Assembly: GCA_963662175.1 (NCBI GenBank)
Contig: OY759215.1
Span: forward strand, 11,273,079-11,337,078
Source of the DNA: Aradus depressus
Lineage: Eukaryota > Arthropoda > Insecta > Hemiptera > Aradidae
Length of the DNA: 64,000 nt
Direction: 5' to 3'
Shown: piece after piece, positions 52,819-64,000 of the stretch
Position numbering within the stretch: the stretch's first letter is position 1
Layout of the letters: every line of letters begins with the position of its first letter
The notes under the pieces: model-generated
The model's input: only the letters and a program-made list of their open reading frames with translations
The model's database searches: none
Told to the model about the DNA's origin: nothing
Position numbers and translations under genes: made by a program

Positions 52819-53951
52819 TTAGGTGGAATTAAAAATGGGGATTTACTACAAGTTGGTATTACGTCATACTGTTTACTTTTTTTTATTTGCTAAGATGTTT
52901 ATAAACAAGTATTATAGTTATCCTTTTACATTTAGTATAAAGCATTTGACTGAAGTGATAACAAATTTCTTTTAATAATTTTAAAATGGAAAATTTTAAA
53001 GTGCATTTGCGGGAAGTGATGTTGCATTACTTTCTTTCTTAAAAAATTGCTACACAAATCTACCGTTTTCTATTGAAAGTCTATAATGAACATGCTCCTT
53101 CTCAAAATACTTGCGAAAGGTGGTTTAAGAGATTCAAAAACAATGAATTTGATGTCAAGGACAAGGAACGTCCAGGGCAGCCAAAACAATTTGAAGACTC
53201 GCAATTGGAAGCATTACTAAACGACAATCCACGTCAGCCCTTAAAGTATTGGCAGAAACATTAAATGTTGATCGATCATCAATTGGTAAACGTTTACATG
53301 CTATGGACATGGTTCAAATACTCGGAAATTGGGTGACATACGAGTTAAAAGAGAGGAACATTGAACGACGAAAAACCATTTGTGAATTGTTCCTGCAAAG
53401 GCTAAAAATGACGGTTTTTTTGCATCGCATTATTATGGAAGATGAAAAGTTGATTTATTACTACGATCCAAATCGCAGAACAGCATGGGTGAAGTCAGGT
53501 GATCCCAGTCCTCCGACGCCAAAACGAAATATTCATGTGTCAAAGATATAATGCTTGGTATCCGGTGAGACCAGAAGAGCGTAATATATGTGCACCCGCT
53601 GCTGCAACCATCTGAAACCATTACTGGTGACCGGTATCGAGTGAAATTAATGCGTTTAAAGCGAGCTCGTAACGAAAAGCAACCGGAATGAGAGAATGCT
53701 CCGGTCCATGCAGTCAGCCCTTTTCGCACAGCACTTCAATATTTATGATGATGTTAAAAAATGGCTTGATGAAATCATTGTCTTAAAGGAACAGGATTTA
53801 TTTTTTCGTGGGATCCATCTTTGACCTGATAGATGAGCCAAGGTTGTACATTCTCATGGGGCATACTTTGATTAATACAACAAACAAATAACTGTGAAAT
53901 AAACATATCTTTTTAATCAAAAAAGTCCCCATTTTTAATTCCCTTACCTTA
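52819..53951 (+). mobile_element. Mariner element, internally deleted (copy 1)
   Basis: Left end ttaggtggaattaaaaatgg, right end (reverse) taaggtaagggaattaaaaa, TA at both flanks (52817-52818, 53952-53953). Ends of TTAGGT type and the TA target are typical of mariner. Length is about 1.13 kb versus about 1.3 kb for intact relatives. Confidence 0.92.
52986..53870 (+). pseudogene. Mariner transposase pseudogene (copy 1)
   Basis: Starts MENFKVHLREVMLHYFLS then a stop; continues NEHAPSQNTCERWFKRFKNN (helix-turn-helix), RPGQPKQFED; after a one-base shift near 53250 it reads DRSSIGKRLHAMDMVQ, the 'YELKERNIERR' linker, VFLHRIIMEDEKLIYYYDPN (first catalytic Asp), TITGDRYRVKLMRLKRA, and NAPVHAVSPF. 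A deletion after about 53740 removes the segment with the last catalytic Asp; the tail resumes DDVKKWLDEIIVLK. Several stops; cannot be active. Confidence 0.92.
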
Positions 53952-53953
53952 TA

Positions 53954-54464
53954 ATTAAAATTTAAAGTAGGAAATTACTGTTTTTTTCAAGTTGCTTTTA
54001 CTAAAGTTTTCCAAAAGTTCTGAAGCTACTGCAGAGTTCAAGTTCGATCGTGATAAAATACCCAGAAAACAACTTATTATAAATTATCTTTTAGGAAAGT
54101 TGTCAGTGATGAATTTTAATGACAAGAGATCGATGTGAAAGGTTCTTTGGTTGGAAAACTTCCTTTAAAGTGCTCAAAGAAGCACAGATTTATTGGGGTC
54201 TCCTTAAAGCTTTACTGGTAAACACCCGGCTACTAATCTGCAAATTCAAACTTTCAGTGTAAAGAGTATCGATTTAATTTATATATATTTTGTAAAGTGA
54301 AACTCTTTTCAAATTGTTATGCTTCACAAAACCGGAGATTCAATTTCTTTCGTCTCTGAGAGAGGCAAGAAAGTATAGTGTTGGCCGAAATGAAATATCT
54401 ATCGATAGTACGTATTGATCTAATGTTTGAAAATGTGTATCCAGTACCATTTTGCAAAAATAAA
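53954..54464. other. No gene recognised (duplicated at 60340-60850)
   Basis: AT-rich, no family recognised. Confidence 0.4.
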
Positions 54465-54624
54465 CACCTCAAGATCTCGGGTTCGAAACCCGTCCGAGGC
54501 TCTTTGGTTGGGAGATAGATAAAAGTTGAGCACGCTGTTCTTCGGATGCTACGTTAAGCGATAGTCCCGAGCCTGTGCCATGTGCTCGTTAAAGACCCCA
54601 GATAGCTAAACCTGTGTAGGTAAG
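54465..54624 (+). repeat. SINE, head (B box) plus body (copy 1)
   Basis: 'gatctcgggttcgaaacccg', 'ctgttcttcggatgctacgt', 'taagcgatagtcccgagcct', then family A. Confidence 0.82.
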
Positions 54625-54840
54625 ACGACAACAATTGACTTTAGCGAAATCGGCCAGAATTATTGGGAGACACTTTAATAACTGGCGTCGTAATGAATGT
54701 ATTGATACGAAATTTTATATGTAAACTCACAGATTGCAAGAATGGTCAAAATGTATTCCGGGGATCTTGAAAAATGAAAATCCGTTGAAAACACGATCGC
54801 GTACTTTCGCACGTTTACAATACTTTCTTATACCATAGTT
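54625..54840 (-). repeat. Family A fragment (copy 1)
   Basis: 'ttgactttagcgaaatcggc', 'aatgaatgtattgatacgaa', 'ccgttgaaaacacgatcgcg'. Confidence 0.7.
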
Positions 54841-55520
54841 ATAAAACAGAATGACGTCATTCGCCACTGAGTAGCTTTCCTCCAATATTGTTCCTCAATG
54901 AAAGCCGTTTATAAAAAAACAGGACTAGATTGAAACTCTTCGCAAAAAAAGGCCCTTACAGCGATTCCTAAGAAACTGTCCTCCCTTCCAAGTGAAAGAC
55001 GTTATCTGTGAGAAGCAGCCCTCGTGTCCGCTATCTTTTTTTTGCTCATTTTTCTTCCTTCAATAACTGATATTTTTTTATTTTATAATAAAAAAATTAT
55101 AATTTATTATATATTTTTTCTCGATTTATTATCGTAAAAACATTTGCTTTTCCAAAAAGGTGTTATTCTCAGAGTGAAATTTTGTCCTAGAGTTATTTTT
55201 GCTTTCTTATACCCATAGTATAAGGATGTATTGTAATCGTGTGAATATCTGAGATCGAGTTTTGAACGGAATTTCACGTTTCAATGTGCCCTTAATTGGG
55301 ACCCGAAACCCCTTTCGACAGAGTTTTATTCCTTAGATAAAATGGATAAAACATAGATGAATCTTATGTAAATAACCTCAGTATAGAATCAGAGCTAATA
55401 TGCTATTATTTATTGTTCATAAGGCCAAAAAAAGCCTTATAAGTCTATTTTGAGCATAGCAACGCATGATCTTAATATTTTGGAGGGAAAAGAAGGGGGA
55501 TCCGAAATATAAAATGAGCA
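54841..55520. other. No gene recognised (duplicated at 61227-61906)
   Basis: Contains 'atacccatagtataaggatg', a landmark reminiscent of the family A/B junctions, but no clear element. Confidence 0.35.
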
Positions 55521-56308
55521 CAGTAGAGCGTCGACTATCCGAACTGGCTTCATCAAAAAAAAAAATCAAATTAGTTTTCTCAAGAACTTTCATGAAGGAA
55601 GTCTAATTAATTCTTAAAAAGAGCTTTGTTAGCCTGTATAAGGGATATCAGTTTTTCGATTAATTCAGTTTGACGGGGCTGAGAGTCAATCTTTGTTTAC
55701 TAAGAACTAACTTGTATGTCTGTATGTAATTTGTTCATTGGATTTTTCCACTGAATCCCTTTCCATTCGTATGGTCGGTTAACAGTCAATGCTCTCAGTT
55801 TCAAATCATTCATTGTGAGGTTTACATTGAATTAGTTAGTGGTCACATATTTTAAGTAAAACTTACAACATGTCGACAAAAGGAAACGAGTAGTGCTTTC
55901 ATTAAAAGATAAAATGTAAATTATTATGAGGCTGAAGAAAGGAGAAACGGGTCAGGCATTAGCTATCAAGTTCGGTGTTGGTAAATCAACGATAACGGGA
56001 ATAAAAAGTAATTCTGATTCAATCACTAGGTATGCACTTAATCTTACAGTAAGGAGGGCAGTTCATATCGTAAAACTAAGAAAAAACTGAAATCCGAATT
56101 GTTGAAAGATGCTGCATTCACTTGGTTTTTGCAAAAACGGGCTTCTGAGCAGCCCATTTTTTGTGAAAAAGCAGTGGAATTAAACATGAAGCTTGGTGGT
56201 GACTCTTCATTAATCGCAAGTTCTGGGTGGCTGAAAAATTTGGATTATCCGATTTTTTGATTATCCGAACCACCCCACACAACATTAGTTCGGATAATCG
56301 ACGCTCTT
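55521..56308 (+). mobile_element. pogo/Tigger element, deletion derivative (copy 1)
   Basis: Left end cagtagagcgtcgactatcc, gaact; right end (reverse) gagcgtcgattatccgaact. CAGTAGA(A/G)C(C/G)TCGATTATCC is the classic Tigger terminus. The outermost right bases (ctactg) are decayed. About 790 bp long, encoding only the N-terminal part of the transposase. Confidence 0.9.
55870..56255 (+). pseudogene. Tigger transposase N terminus (CENP-B-type DNA-binding region), broken
   Basis: Reads STKRKRVVLSLKDKM, stop, IIMRLKKGETGQALAIKFGV, GKSTITGIK (first helix-turn-helix), then WFLQKRASEQPIFCEKAVEL and NMKLGGDSSLIASSGWLKNL (second CENP-B-like domain). The DDE nuclease is absent: the reading goes straight into the right terminal repeat. 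One frameshift lies near 56050. Confidence 0.88.
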
Positions 56309-56687
56309 TTAAAGATTATACATTCACGAAACTTATGTATTTTGTTTGATACAGTTGGCTTTGATATTGATCTTATGATTTGTATTTAGTATTTCAAAAG
56401 TATGCCTTTATTTAATGAAAAAAAAAGAAAGAAATCTATAATTTTTGACTCCATTTTGTCAATATTTGGTTGGGCTGGATGGAGAGGCACGAATTGATAA
56501 GTATTCCGTTTTTCAATTATGTCTGAAGGGTTTGAGCGTACCGTTGACAAAGCTGACTCAAGATACGGTAAACACCACTTTATCGAACACAAATAACAAT
56601 ATTGTAGAAAGAAATTATTTCAACTTGAAGAACAGTTTTCATAGGTCTATCATAGCTTTTCTTTCTACTTACCCAGCTTTAACTGAG
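56309..56687. other. No gene recognised (duplicated at 62695-63073)
   Basis: Two overlapping frames on opposite strands, neither with a motif. Confidence 0.35.
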
Positions 56688-57170
56688 TATAGGGGAAGTT
56701 ATGTAATCGATCAAAAAATCGACGCCGAGTTCTCAACGGAATTTCATGTTGTCCGATCTCCAGACTCCAAATATGAAAAAAAAAATGTCTGTGTGTCTGT
56801 TTGTGAACACGATAACTTCTGAAAGAATGAATCATATGTGAAATCAAAACCCCATAAGGACAACACTTACTAATTTTCAGCAGAATCGGTAGAAGGGAAG
56901 GTTGGATCAGAAGAGGGCCTCAACTCAAAATCCAAAATCGGCTGAAGGAAAGGGGGTTCAGCGATGGGGGGGTCAATTTAAAAACCTTAAAACTACCGAT
57001 ATAATGAATTTATGGACGTAAAATTTCGTATGAGGGTTTACAAGCCCCTATGTAAGTCAACTGTTGAATATCAGGCAAACTGTCGACTGGTTTTGGAGGG
57101 AGAGCAGGTAAAGTTAATTAATTACATCGTTCTGGGGAAGTACATTGCTGGTGAGTCACCAAGGACTTTT
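56688..57170 (-). repeat. Family A copy, both ends (copy 1)
   Basis: From 'gagtataggggaagttatgt' to ttctggggaagtacattgct, ggtgagtcaccaaggac. The inverted end motifs are preserved. Confidence 0.85.
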
Positions 57171-57803
57171 TTATTATTTTCTTATACGTATAGTATAATA
57201 AGTTTTGTATTCTGCGAAAATCTGAGTTCGAGGTTTCAGGGGATTTTCAAGTTTTAAGGTCACCTTTTGACTTTTCGTGATGGTGTCTGTGTATGTGTGT
57301 GTGTGTGTGAGACTGTGATTGAAAAGTTTTGAACACTCTATCGCAAAAACGGTTGTAGCTTTAAACTTGAAATTCGGAATGAATACGTCACATGTGCTAA
57401 CTTAGATCTGCTTAGATTTTGGTTGAAATCAGACAAACATTGAGACCACTTTACTTCGGGGCCTAAGTTACCTCTTAAGATACCTCTTATTTTTATGACC
57501 TAATGAATATTCATTTTAAGTGGTTATAGAGAAAACTGAAATAAATATTTATTACAAAAAACGATGTTTTGCAGATCGTTCGGTTTTCGAGATACATGTC
57601 GAAAACCGTCTTGAAATGTATTTTTGAAACACATATTTTTAGACCTTTCCTTGATTTACCCGAAAACGGTAAGGCCCTATCACAAAATTGATTCCTTCCA
57701 TAAATGTTCCTTATAAAATTTTCAGATTTGAGTAAAAAAAAAATATTGTTTAAATTGTATCGCGTGGCAACAAATTATAAAATATTTTTCTATTATTGGT
57801 AGT
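57160..57803 (+). repeat. Family B copy (copy 1)
   Basis: 'ttcttatacgtatagtataa' start, 'cacatgtgctaacttagatc', 'cgagatacatgtcgaaaacc', 'ttgtatcgcgtggcaacaaa', end 'ctattattggtag'. A SINE follows immediately. Confidence 0.8.
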
Positions 57804-57947
57804 GGGCGCCGGTAGCTCAGTGGTATGACGAGGTCTTTAGTTTATTTTATCTGGGAGGTAGAAAAAAAAAAACTTATGACTGCCGTCCTTCAGATGGTTC
57901 CAAGCCTGTATGATGTCACGTACTCGTTAAAGACCCATACCCTAGGT

Positions 57948-58565
57948 CAGTGGTCGGCAAACTTATTAGCCAAAGAGCCAAATATGAACATTACAACAAT
58001 TTTAAAAAAAAATTGGGAGCTAAATCTGCTTGTTTAGTAAACTTTTATTACACTAAGTAAGTAGTACACTAAATAAAACTAAATTTCATACTTAATAAAT
58101 ATTTATTAATGCTTACAATGTGCTTGCATCTCCTTGGAAAGTTGGAGTAAGTCAGGTTTGTATGTTGTTGTTTTTAATTTTAGGCATGATTCCAAGTTCT
58201 CATCAATAAGACGACTTCTCAGTTTACTCTTGATAATGTTCATGCTTGAAAAAGATTGTTCGCATATATATGTAGAACCGAAAAGGGAGCAAACGCGAGC
58301 TTTTTCAGCTGATCGTAAGAGTCAGGAATACTATTCCAAGCGTTGAAAATGATTATATCTTCCTTCTCCAGGTCATTCAAAGCAGACCACTTGTGTTGTG
58401 AACTAAGATCACATTTTTTTCTTCTCCAATATTTCCAATTCAACACAAAGACGTTCGAATTTAGAGCGCCATATCTCCTTCTTTTTTAAATCCAGCAATT
58501 GTATTTCAAAGCTACCAATGTCAAATATCTTCCGTGGATATGGAGCCGCACTTTGCCGACCACTG
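57948..58565 (-). mobile_element. hAT element remnant (618 bp), 8 bp target duplication
   Basis: Ends cagtggtcggcaaact and (reverse) cagtggtcggcaaagt. Target duplication ccctaggt at 57940-57947 and 58566-58573. Only the 3' part of the transposase gene is kept. Confidence 0.95.
58095..58460 (-). pseudogene. hAT transposase C terminus (dimerisation domain), frameshifted
   Basis: The minus strand reads LEKEDIIIFNAWNSIPDSYD, LKKLAFAPFSV, then after a one-base shift TYICEQSFSSMNIIKSKLRS, RLIDENLESCLKLK and a stop. The 'CEQSFSxMNxIKSKxRxRLxDExLxxCLxL' segment is the conserved hATC dimerisation motif. The catalytic region was deleted before or during insertion. Confidence 0.9.
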
Positions 58566-58670
58566 CCCTAGGTGAATAAATATTTAGGGTAGGCAAAATG
58601 TAACACAAGAAAGTTTGACCGGCTATCACTGTGCTTAACGAGCGAATAGACGTTCTCACGTCAAAACTTT

Positions 58671-58886
58671 AATGAGCACGCCGTCCTTCGAACGGGACGT
58701 TAAGCGATGGTCCCGAGCCTGTAAGATGTCAGGTACTCGTTAAAGAGAGGTAAATAAACCAGAGTAGGCAACTCTTATAGTAGAGTCGTGCTCATGTCCA
58801 CCAGAGTGACATAAGTGCCACTCTGTTGGTAGGTGATACTCGTATGACCTCGTAGTTTAAGCCCGGGCATGAGTCAAAGTAAATAA
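58671..58886 (+). repeat. SINE, 5'-truncated (copy 2)
   Basis: Duplicate of 52286-52500. Confidence 0.88.
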
Positions 58887-59204
58887 CTAATATTAGTATT
58901 GTATTTTTTTTTTTTTTAACAAGAAAACTTATTACTCCACTAATTAATAACGTTATCTGCTTTGTTTTATTTTAGTTTAGTCCTTATTATTTTTAAATAT
59001 TGTTTATATTTATAATTATGCACCAAAGTCCTTGCTGTAAAATAATTCCTTATGAGCAATTAAAGTTATTCATATGACAAAAATTACTTGCTATTGATTG
59101 ATTGGTGTAAAATTTTCTAATCGGAGAGGATCTTATATTTCGTATATCGTATTTTTCACAATGTTCTCTAATATCTACGTAAAGTGATAGATTGGTAATA
59201 AATA

Positions 59205-60337
59205 TTAGGTGGAATTAAAAATGGGGATTTACTACAAGTTGGTATTACGTCATACTGTTTACTTTTTTTTATTTGCTAAGATGTTTATAAACAAGTATTA
59301 TAGTTATCCTTTTACATTTAGTATAAAGCATTTGACTGAAGTGATAACAAATTTCTTTTAATAATTTTAAAATGGAAAATTTTAAAGTGCATTTGCGGGA
59401 AGTGATGTTGCATTACTTTCTTTCTTAAAAAATTGCTACACAAATCTACCGTTTTCTATTGAAAGTCTATAATGAACATGCTCCTTCTCAAAATACTTGC
59501 GAAAGGTGGTTTAAGAGATTCAAAAACAATGAATTTGATGTCAAGGACAAGGAACGTCCAGGGCAGCCAAAACAATTTGAAGACTCGCAATTGGAAGCAT
59601 TACTAAACGACAATCCACGTCAGCCCTTAAAGTATTGGCAGAAACATTAAATGTTGATCGATCATCAATTGGTAAACGTTTACATGCTATGGACATGGTT
59701 CAAATACTCGGAAATTGGGTGACATACGAGTTAAAAGAGAGGAACATTGAACGACGAAAAACCATTTGTGAATTGTTCCTGCAAAGGCTAAAAATGACGG
59801 TTTTTTTGCATCGCATTATTATGGAAGATGAAAAGTTGATTTATTACTACGATCCAAATCGCAGAACAGCATGGGTGAAGTCAGGTGATCCCAGTCCTCC
59901 GACGCCAAAACGAAATATTCATGTGTCAAAGATATAATGCTTGGTATCCGGTGAGACCAGAAGAGCGTAATATATGTGCACCCGCTGCTGCAACCATCTG
60001 AAACCATTACTGGTGACCGGTATCGAGTGAAATTAATGCGTTTAAAGCGAGCTCGTAACGAAAAGCAACCGGAATGAGAGAATGCTCCGGTCCATGCAGT
60101 CAGCCCTTTTCGCACAGCACTTCAATATTTATGATGATGTTAAAAAATGGCTTGATGAAATCATTGTCTTAAAGGAACAGGATTTATTTTTTCGTGGGAT
60201 CCATCTTTGACCTGATAGATGAGCCAAGGTTGTACATTCTCATGGGGCATACTTTGATTAATACAACAAACAAATAACTGTGAAATAAACATATCTTTTT
60301 AATCAAAAAAGTCCCCATTTTTAATTCCCTTACCTTA
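59205..60337 (+). mobile_element. Mariner element, internally deleted (copy 2)
   Basis: Duplicate of 52819-53951, with the same stops, frameshift and deletion, so it was copied by the segmental duplication and not by transposition. Confidence 0.92.
59372..60256 (+). pseudogene. Mariner transposase pseudogene (copy 2)
   Basis: Same defects as 52986-53870. Open pieces are at 59459-59650 and 59635-59937. Confidence 0.92.
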
Positions 60338-60850
60338 TAATTAAAATTTAAAGTAGGAAATTACTGTTTTTTTCAAGTTGCTTTTACTAAAGTTTTCCAA
60401 AAGTTCTGAAGCTACTGCAGAGTTCAAGTTCGATCGTGATAAAATACCCAGAAAACAACTTATTATAAATTATCTTTTAGGAAAGTTGTCAGTGATGAAT
60501 TTTAATGACAAGAGATCGATGTGAAAGGTTCTTTGGTTGGAAAACTTCCTTTAAAGTGCTCAAAGAAGCACAGATTTATTGGGGTCTCCTTAAAGCTTTA
60601 CTGGTAAACACCCGGCTACTAATCTGCAAATTCAAACTTTCAGTGTAAAGAGTATCGATTTAATTTATATATATTTTGTAAAGTGAAACTCTTTTCAAAT
60701 TGTTATGCTTCACAAAACCGGAGATTCAATTTCTTTCGTCTCTGAGAGAGGCAAGAAAGTATAGTGTTGGCCGAAATGAAATATCTATCGATAGTACGTA
60801 TTGATCTAATGTTTGAAAATGTGTATCCAGTACCATTTTGCAAAAATAAA

Positions 60851-61010
60851 CACCTCAAGATCTCGGGTTCGAAACCCGTCCGAGGCTCTTTGGTTGGGAG
60901 ATAGATAAAAGTTGAGCACGCTGTTCTTCGGATGCTACGTTAAGCGATAGTCCCGAGCCTGTGCCATGTGCTCGTTAAAGACCCCAGATAGCTAAACCTG
61001 TGTAGGTAAG
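60851..61010 (+). repeat. SINE, head plus body (copy 2)
   Basis: Duplicate of 54465-54624. Confidence 0.82.
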
Positions 61011-61226
61011 ACGACAACAATTGACTTTAGCGAAATCGGCCAGAATTATTGGGAGACACTTTAATAACTGGCGTCGTAATGAATGTATTGATACGAAATT
61101 TTATATGTAAACTCACAGATTGCAAGAATGGTCAAAATGTATTCCGGGGATCTTGAAAAATGAAAATCCGTTGAAAACACGATCGCGTACTTTCGCACGT
61201 TTACAATACTTTCTTATACCATAGTT
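61011..61226 (-). repeat. Family A fragment (copy 2)
   Basis: Duplicate of 54625-54840. Confidence 0.7.
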
Positions 61227-61906
61227 ATAAAACAGAATGACGTCATTCGCCACTGAGTAGCTTTCCTCCAATATTGTTCCTCAATGAAAGCCGTTTATAA
61301 AAAAACAGGACTAGATTGAAACTCTTCGCAAAAAAAGGCCCTTACAGCGATTCCTAAGAAACTGTCCTCCCTTCCAAGTGAAAGACGTTATCTGTGAGAA
61401 GCAGCCCTCGTGTCCGCTATCTTTTTTTTGCTCATTTTTCTTCCTTCAATAACTGATATTTTTTTATTTTATAATAAAAAAATTATAATTTATTATATAT
61501 TTTTTCTCGATTTATTATCGTAAAAACATTTGCTTTTCCAAAAAGGTGTTATTCTCAGAGTGAAATTTTGTCCTAGAGTTATTTTTGCTTTCTTATACCC
61601 ATAGTATAAGGATGTATTGTAATCGTGTGAATATCTGAGATCGAGTTTTGAACGGAATTTCACGTTTCAATGTGCCCTTAATTGGGACCCGAAACCCCTT
61701 TCGACAGAGTTTTATTCCTTAGATAAAATGGATAAAACATAGATGAATCTTATGTAAATAACCTCAGTATAGAATCAGAGCTAATATGCTATTATTTATT
61801 GTTCATAAGGCCAAAAAAAGCCTTATAAGTCTATTTTGAGCATAGCAACGCATGATCTTAATATTTTGGAGGGAAAAGAAGGGGGATCCGAAATATAAAA
61901 TGAGCA

Positions 61907-62694
61907 CAGTAGAGCGTCGACTATCCGAACTGGCTTCATCAAAAAAAAAAATCAAATTAGTTTTCTCAAGAACTTTCATGAAGGAAGTCTAATTAATTCT
62001 TAAAAAGAGCTTTGTTAGCCTGTATAAGGGATATCAGTTTTTCGATTAATTCAGTTTGACGGGGCTGAGAGTCAATCTTTGTTTACTAAGAACTAACTTG
62101 TATGTCTGTATGTAATTTGTTCATTGGATTTTTCCACTGAATCCCTTTCCATTCGTATGGTCGGTTAACAGTCAATGCTCTCAGTTTCAAATCATTCATT
62201 GTGAGGTTTACATTGAATTAGTTAGTGGTCACATATTTTAAGTAAAACTTACAACATGTCGACAAAAGGAAACGAGTAGTGCTTTCATTAAAAGATAAAA
62301 TGTAAATTATTATGAGGCTGAAGAAAGGAGAAACGGGTCAGGCATTAGCTATCAAGTTCGGTGTTGGTAAATCAACGATAACGGGAATAAAAAGTAATTC
62401 TGATTCAATCACTAGGTATGCACTTAATCTTACAGTAAGGAGGGCAGTTCATATCGTAAAACTAAGAAAAAACTGAAATCCGAATTGTTGAAAGATGCTG
62501 CATTCACTTGGTTTTTGCAAAAACGGGCTTCTGAGCAGCCCATTTTTTGTGAAAAAGCAGTGGAATTAAACATGAAGCTTGGTGGTGACTCTTCATTAAT
62601 CGCAAGTTCTGGGTGGCTGAAAAATTTGGATTATCCGATTTTTTGATTATCCGAACCACCCCACACAACATTAGTTCGGATAATCGACGCTCTT
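61907..62694 (+). mobile_element. pogo/Tigger deletion derivative (copy 2)
   Basis: Duplicate of 55521-56308, with the same broken CENP-B-type region (about 62256-62641). Confidence 0.9.
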
Positions 62695-63073
62695 TTAAAG
62701 ATTATACATTCACGAAACTTATGTATTTTGTTTGATACAGTTGGCTTTGATATTGATCTTATGATTTGTATTTAGTATTTCAAAAGTATGCCTTTATTTA
62801 ATGAAAAAAAAAGAAAGAAATCTATAATTTTTGACTCCATTTTGTCAATATTTGGTTGGGCTGGATGGAGAGGCACGAATTGATAAGTATTCCGTTTTTC
62901 AATTATGTCTGAAGGGTTTGAGCGTACCGTTGACAAAGCTGACTCAAGATACGGTAAACACCACTTTATCGAACACAAATAACAATATTGTAGAAAGAAA
63001 TTATTTCAACTTGAAGAACAGTTTTCATAGGTCTATCATAGCTTTTCTTTCTACTTACCCAGCTTTAACTGAG

Positions 63074-63556
63074 TATAGGGGAAGTTATGTAATCGATCAA
63101 AAAATCGACGCCGAGTTCTCAACGGAATTTCATGTTGTCCGATCTCCAGACTCCAAATATGAAAAAAAAAATGTCTGTGTGTCTGTTTGTGAACACGATA
63201 ACTTCTGAAAGAATGAATCATATGTGAAATCAAAACCCCATAAGGACAACACTTACTAATTTTCAGCAGAATCGGTAGAAGGGAAGGTTGGATCAGAAGA
63301 GGGCCTCAACTCAAAATCCAAAATCGGCTGAAGGAAAGGGGGTTCAGCGATGGGGGGGTCAATTTAAAAACCTTAAAACTACCGATATAATGAATTTATG
63401 GACGTAAAATTTCGTATGAGGGTTTACAAGCCCCTATGTAAGTCAACTGTTGAATATCAGGCAAACTGTCGACTGGTTTTGGAGGGAGAGCAGGTAAAGT
63501 TAATTAATTACATCGTTCTGGGGAAGTACATTGCTGGTGAGTCACCAAGGACTTTT
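63074..63556 (-). repeat. Family A copy (copy 2)
   Basis: Duplicate of 56688-57170. Confidence 0.85.
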
Positions 63557-64000
63557 TTATTATTTTCTTATACGTATAGTATAATAAGTTTTGTATTCTG
63601 CGAAAATCTGAGTTCGAGGTTTCAGGGGATTTTCAAGTTTTAAGGTCACCTTTTGACTTTTCGTGATGGTGTCTGTGTATGTGTGTGTGTGTGTGAGACT
63701 GTGATTGAAAAGTTTTGAACACTCTATCGCAAAAACGGTTGTAGCTTTAAACTTGAAATTCGGAATGAATACGTCACATGTGCTAACTTAGATCTGCTTA
63801 GATTTTGGTTGAAATCAGACAAACATTGAGACCACTTTACTTCGGGGCCTAAGTTACCTCTTAAGATACCTCTTATTTTTATGACCTAATGAATATTCAT
63901 TTTAAGTGGTTATAGAGAAAACTGAAATAAATATTTATTACAAAAAACGATGTTTTGCAGATCGTTCGGTTTTCGAGATACATGTCGAAAACCGTCTTGA
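63546..64000 (+). repeat. Family B copy, cut by window end (copy 2)
   Basis: Duplicate of 57160-57614. Confidence 0.8.

Larger units (their letters stand above)
52214..58598 (+). repeat. Tandem duplication, copy 1 (6,385 bp unit)
   Basis: The unit starts tgtaacacaagaaagtttga at 52214 and is followed at once by the same sequence at 58599. All features inside recur at +6,385/+6,386. The only difference I find is one extra T in a poly-T run (13 T at about 52518, 14 T in copy 2). Confidence 0.95.
57804..58598 (+). repeat. SINE split by a hAT insertion and cut by the duplication junction
   Basis: The head 'gggcgccggtagctcagtgg' begins at 57804 (B box deleted) and the body runs to 57947. The hAT element occupies 57948-58565. 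The SINE resumes 'ccctaggtgaataaatattt' to 58598, where copy 2 of the duplication starts. Confidence 0.92.
58599..64000 (+). repeat. Tandem duplication, copy 2 (cut by window end)
   Basis: Repeats copy 1 from 52214 up to about 57614 without visible substitutions. The window ends inside family B. Confidence 0.95.

Noticed and set aside
53433..53729. Minus-strand 98-residue frame (also 59819-60115)
   Set aside because: Antisense shadow of the mariner transposase pseudogene.
58599..60337. Second mariner copy as an independent transposition
   Set aside because: Shares every defect and more than 5 kb of flanking sequence with copy 1, so it was copied by the tandem duplication.

Overview
This window is AT-rich, repeat-dense animal DNA, most likely from an arthropod. 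The grounds are the mix of mobile elements (Maverick/Polinton, mariner, pogo/Tigger, piggyBac, hAT, Penelope-like, jockey- and RTE-like LINEs, a tRNA-derived SINE) and an LTR element primed by tRNA-Lys. I cannot name the species. I recognise no intact host gene; nearly everything I can identify is transposon or virus-like DNA, mostly decayed.

Layout. 1-3.7 kb is one end of a Polinton/Maverick-type virus-like element, all on the minus strand: a packaging ATPase cut by the window edge, a retrovirus-like integrase with chromodomain, a one-BIR-domain protein, several small unknown proteins, and a 21-22 bp palindromic tandem repeat between two gene blocks. 4-14.7 kb holds foldback elements, a mariner scrap, LINE fragments (10.9-11.5 and 13.1-13.9 kb), the first SINE, and a 0.5 kb inverted-repeat element with a hammerhead-like motif (9.4-9.9 kb). 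14,695-19,313 is a young LTR retrotransposon on the minus strand with 862 bp LTRs, one Gag-like ORF, no pol, and a primer-binding site repeated about four times. 19-26 kb has unclassified repeat families, a piggyBac derivative flanked by TTAA (23.3-24.1 kb) and a small palindromic MITE. 25.9-27.1 kb carries a broken Penelope-like element (thumb, linker and GIY-YIG nuclease) with a SINE inserted in its 3' part. 28-41 kb is a graveyard of LINE fragments, SINEs and a ~540 bp repeat called family A here. 42.3-43.8 kb is a three-level nest: a TIR element containing a foldback element containing a hAT-type MITE. 44-52 kb is more SINEs and family A copies plus a 53 bp tandem array.

52,214 to the window end is a direct tandem duplication of a 6,385 bp unit (copy 2 is cut by the edge). 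Each copy has an internally deleted mariner, a pogo/Tigger derivative, SINE pieces and family A/B repeats. Copy 1 ends in a SINE split by a 618 bp hAT remnant with a perfect 8 bp target duplication. By eye the copies differ by only one T in a homopolymer, so this is a very recent event or an assembly artefact.

The Polinton genes are the only group that looks like a functional module (integration, packaging, accessory proteins). The strongest candidates for something undescribed are the tandem primer-binding sites of the gag-only LTR element, the palindromic repeats and BIR gene of the Polinton, and the recurring inverted-repeat elements with hammerhead-like cores.
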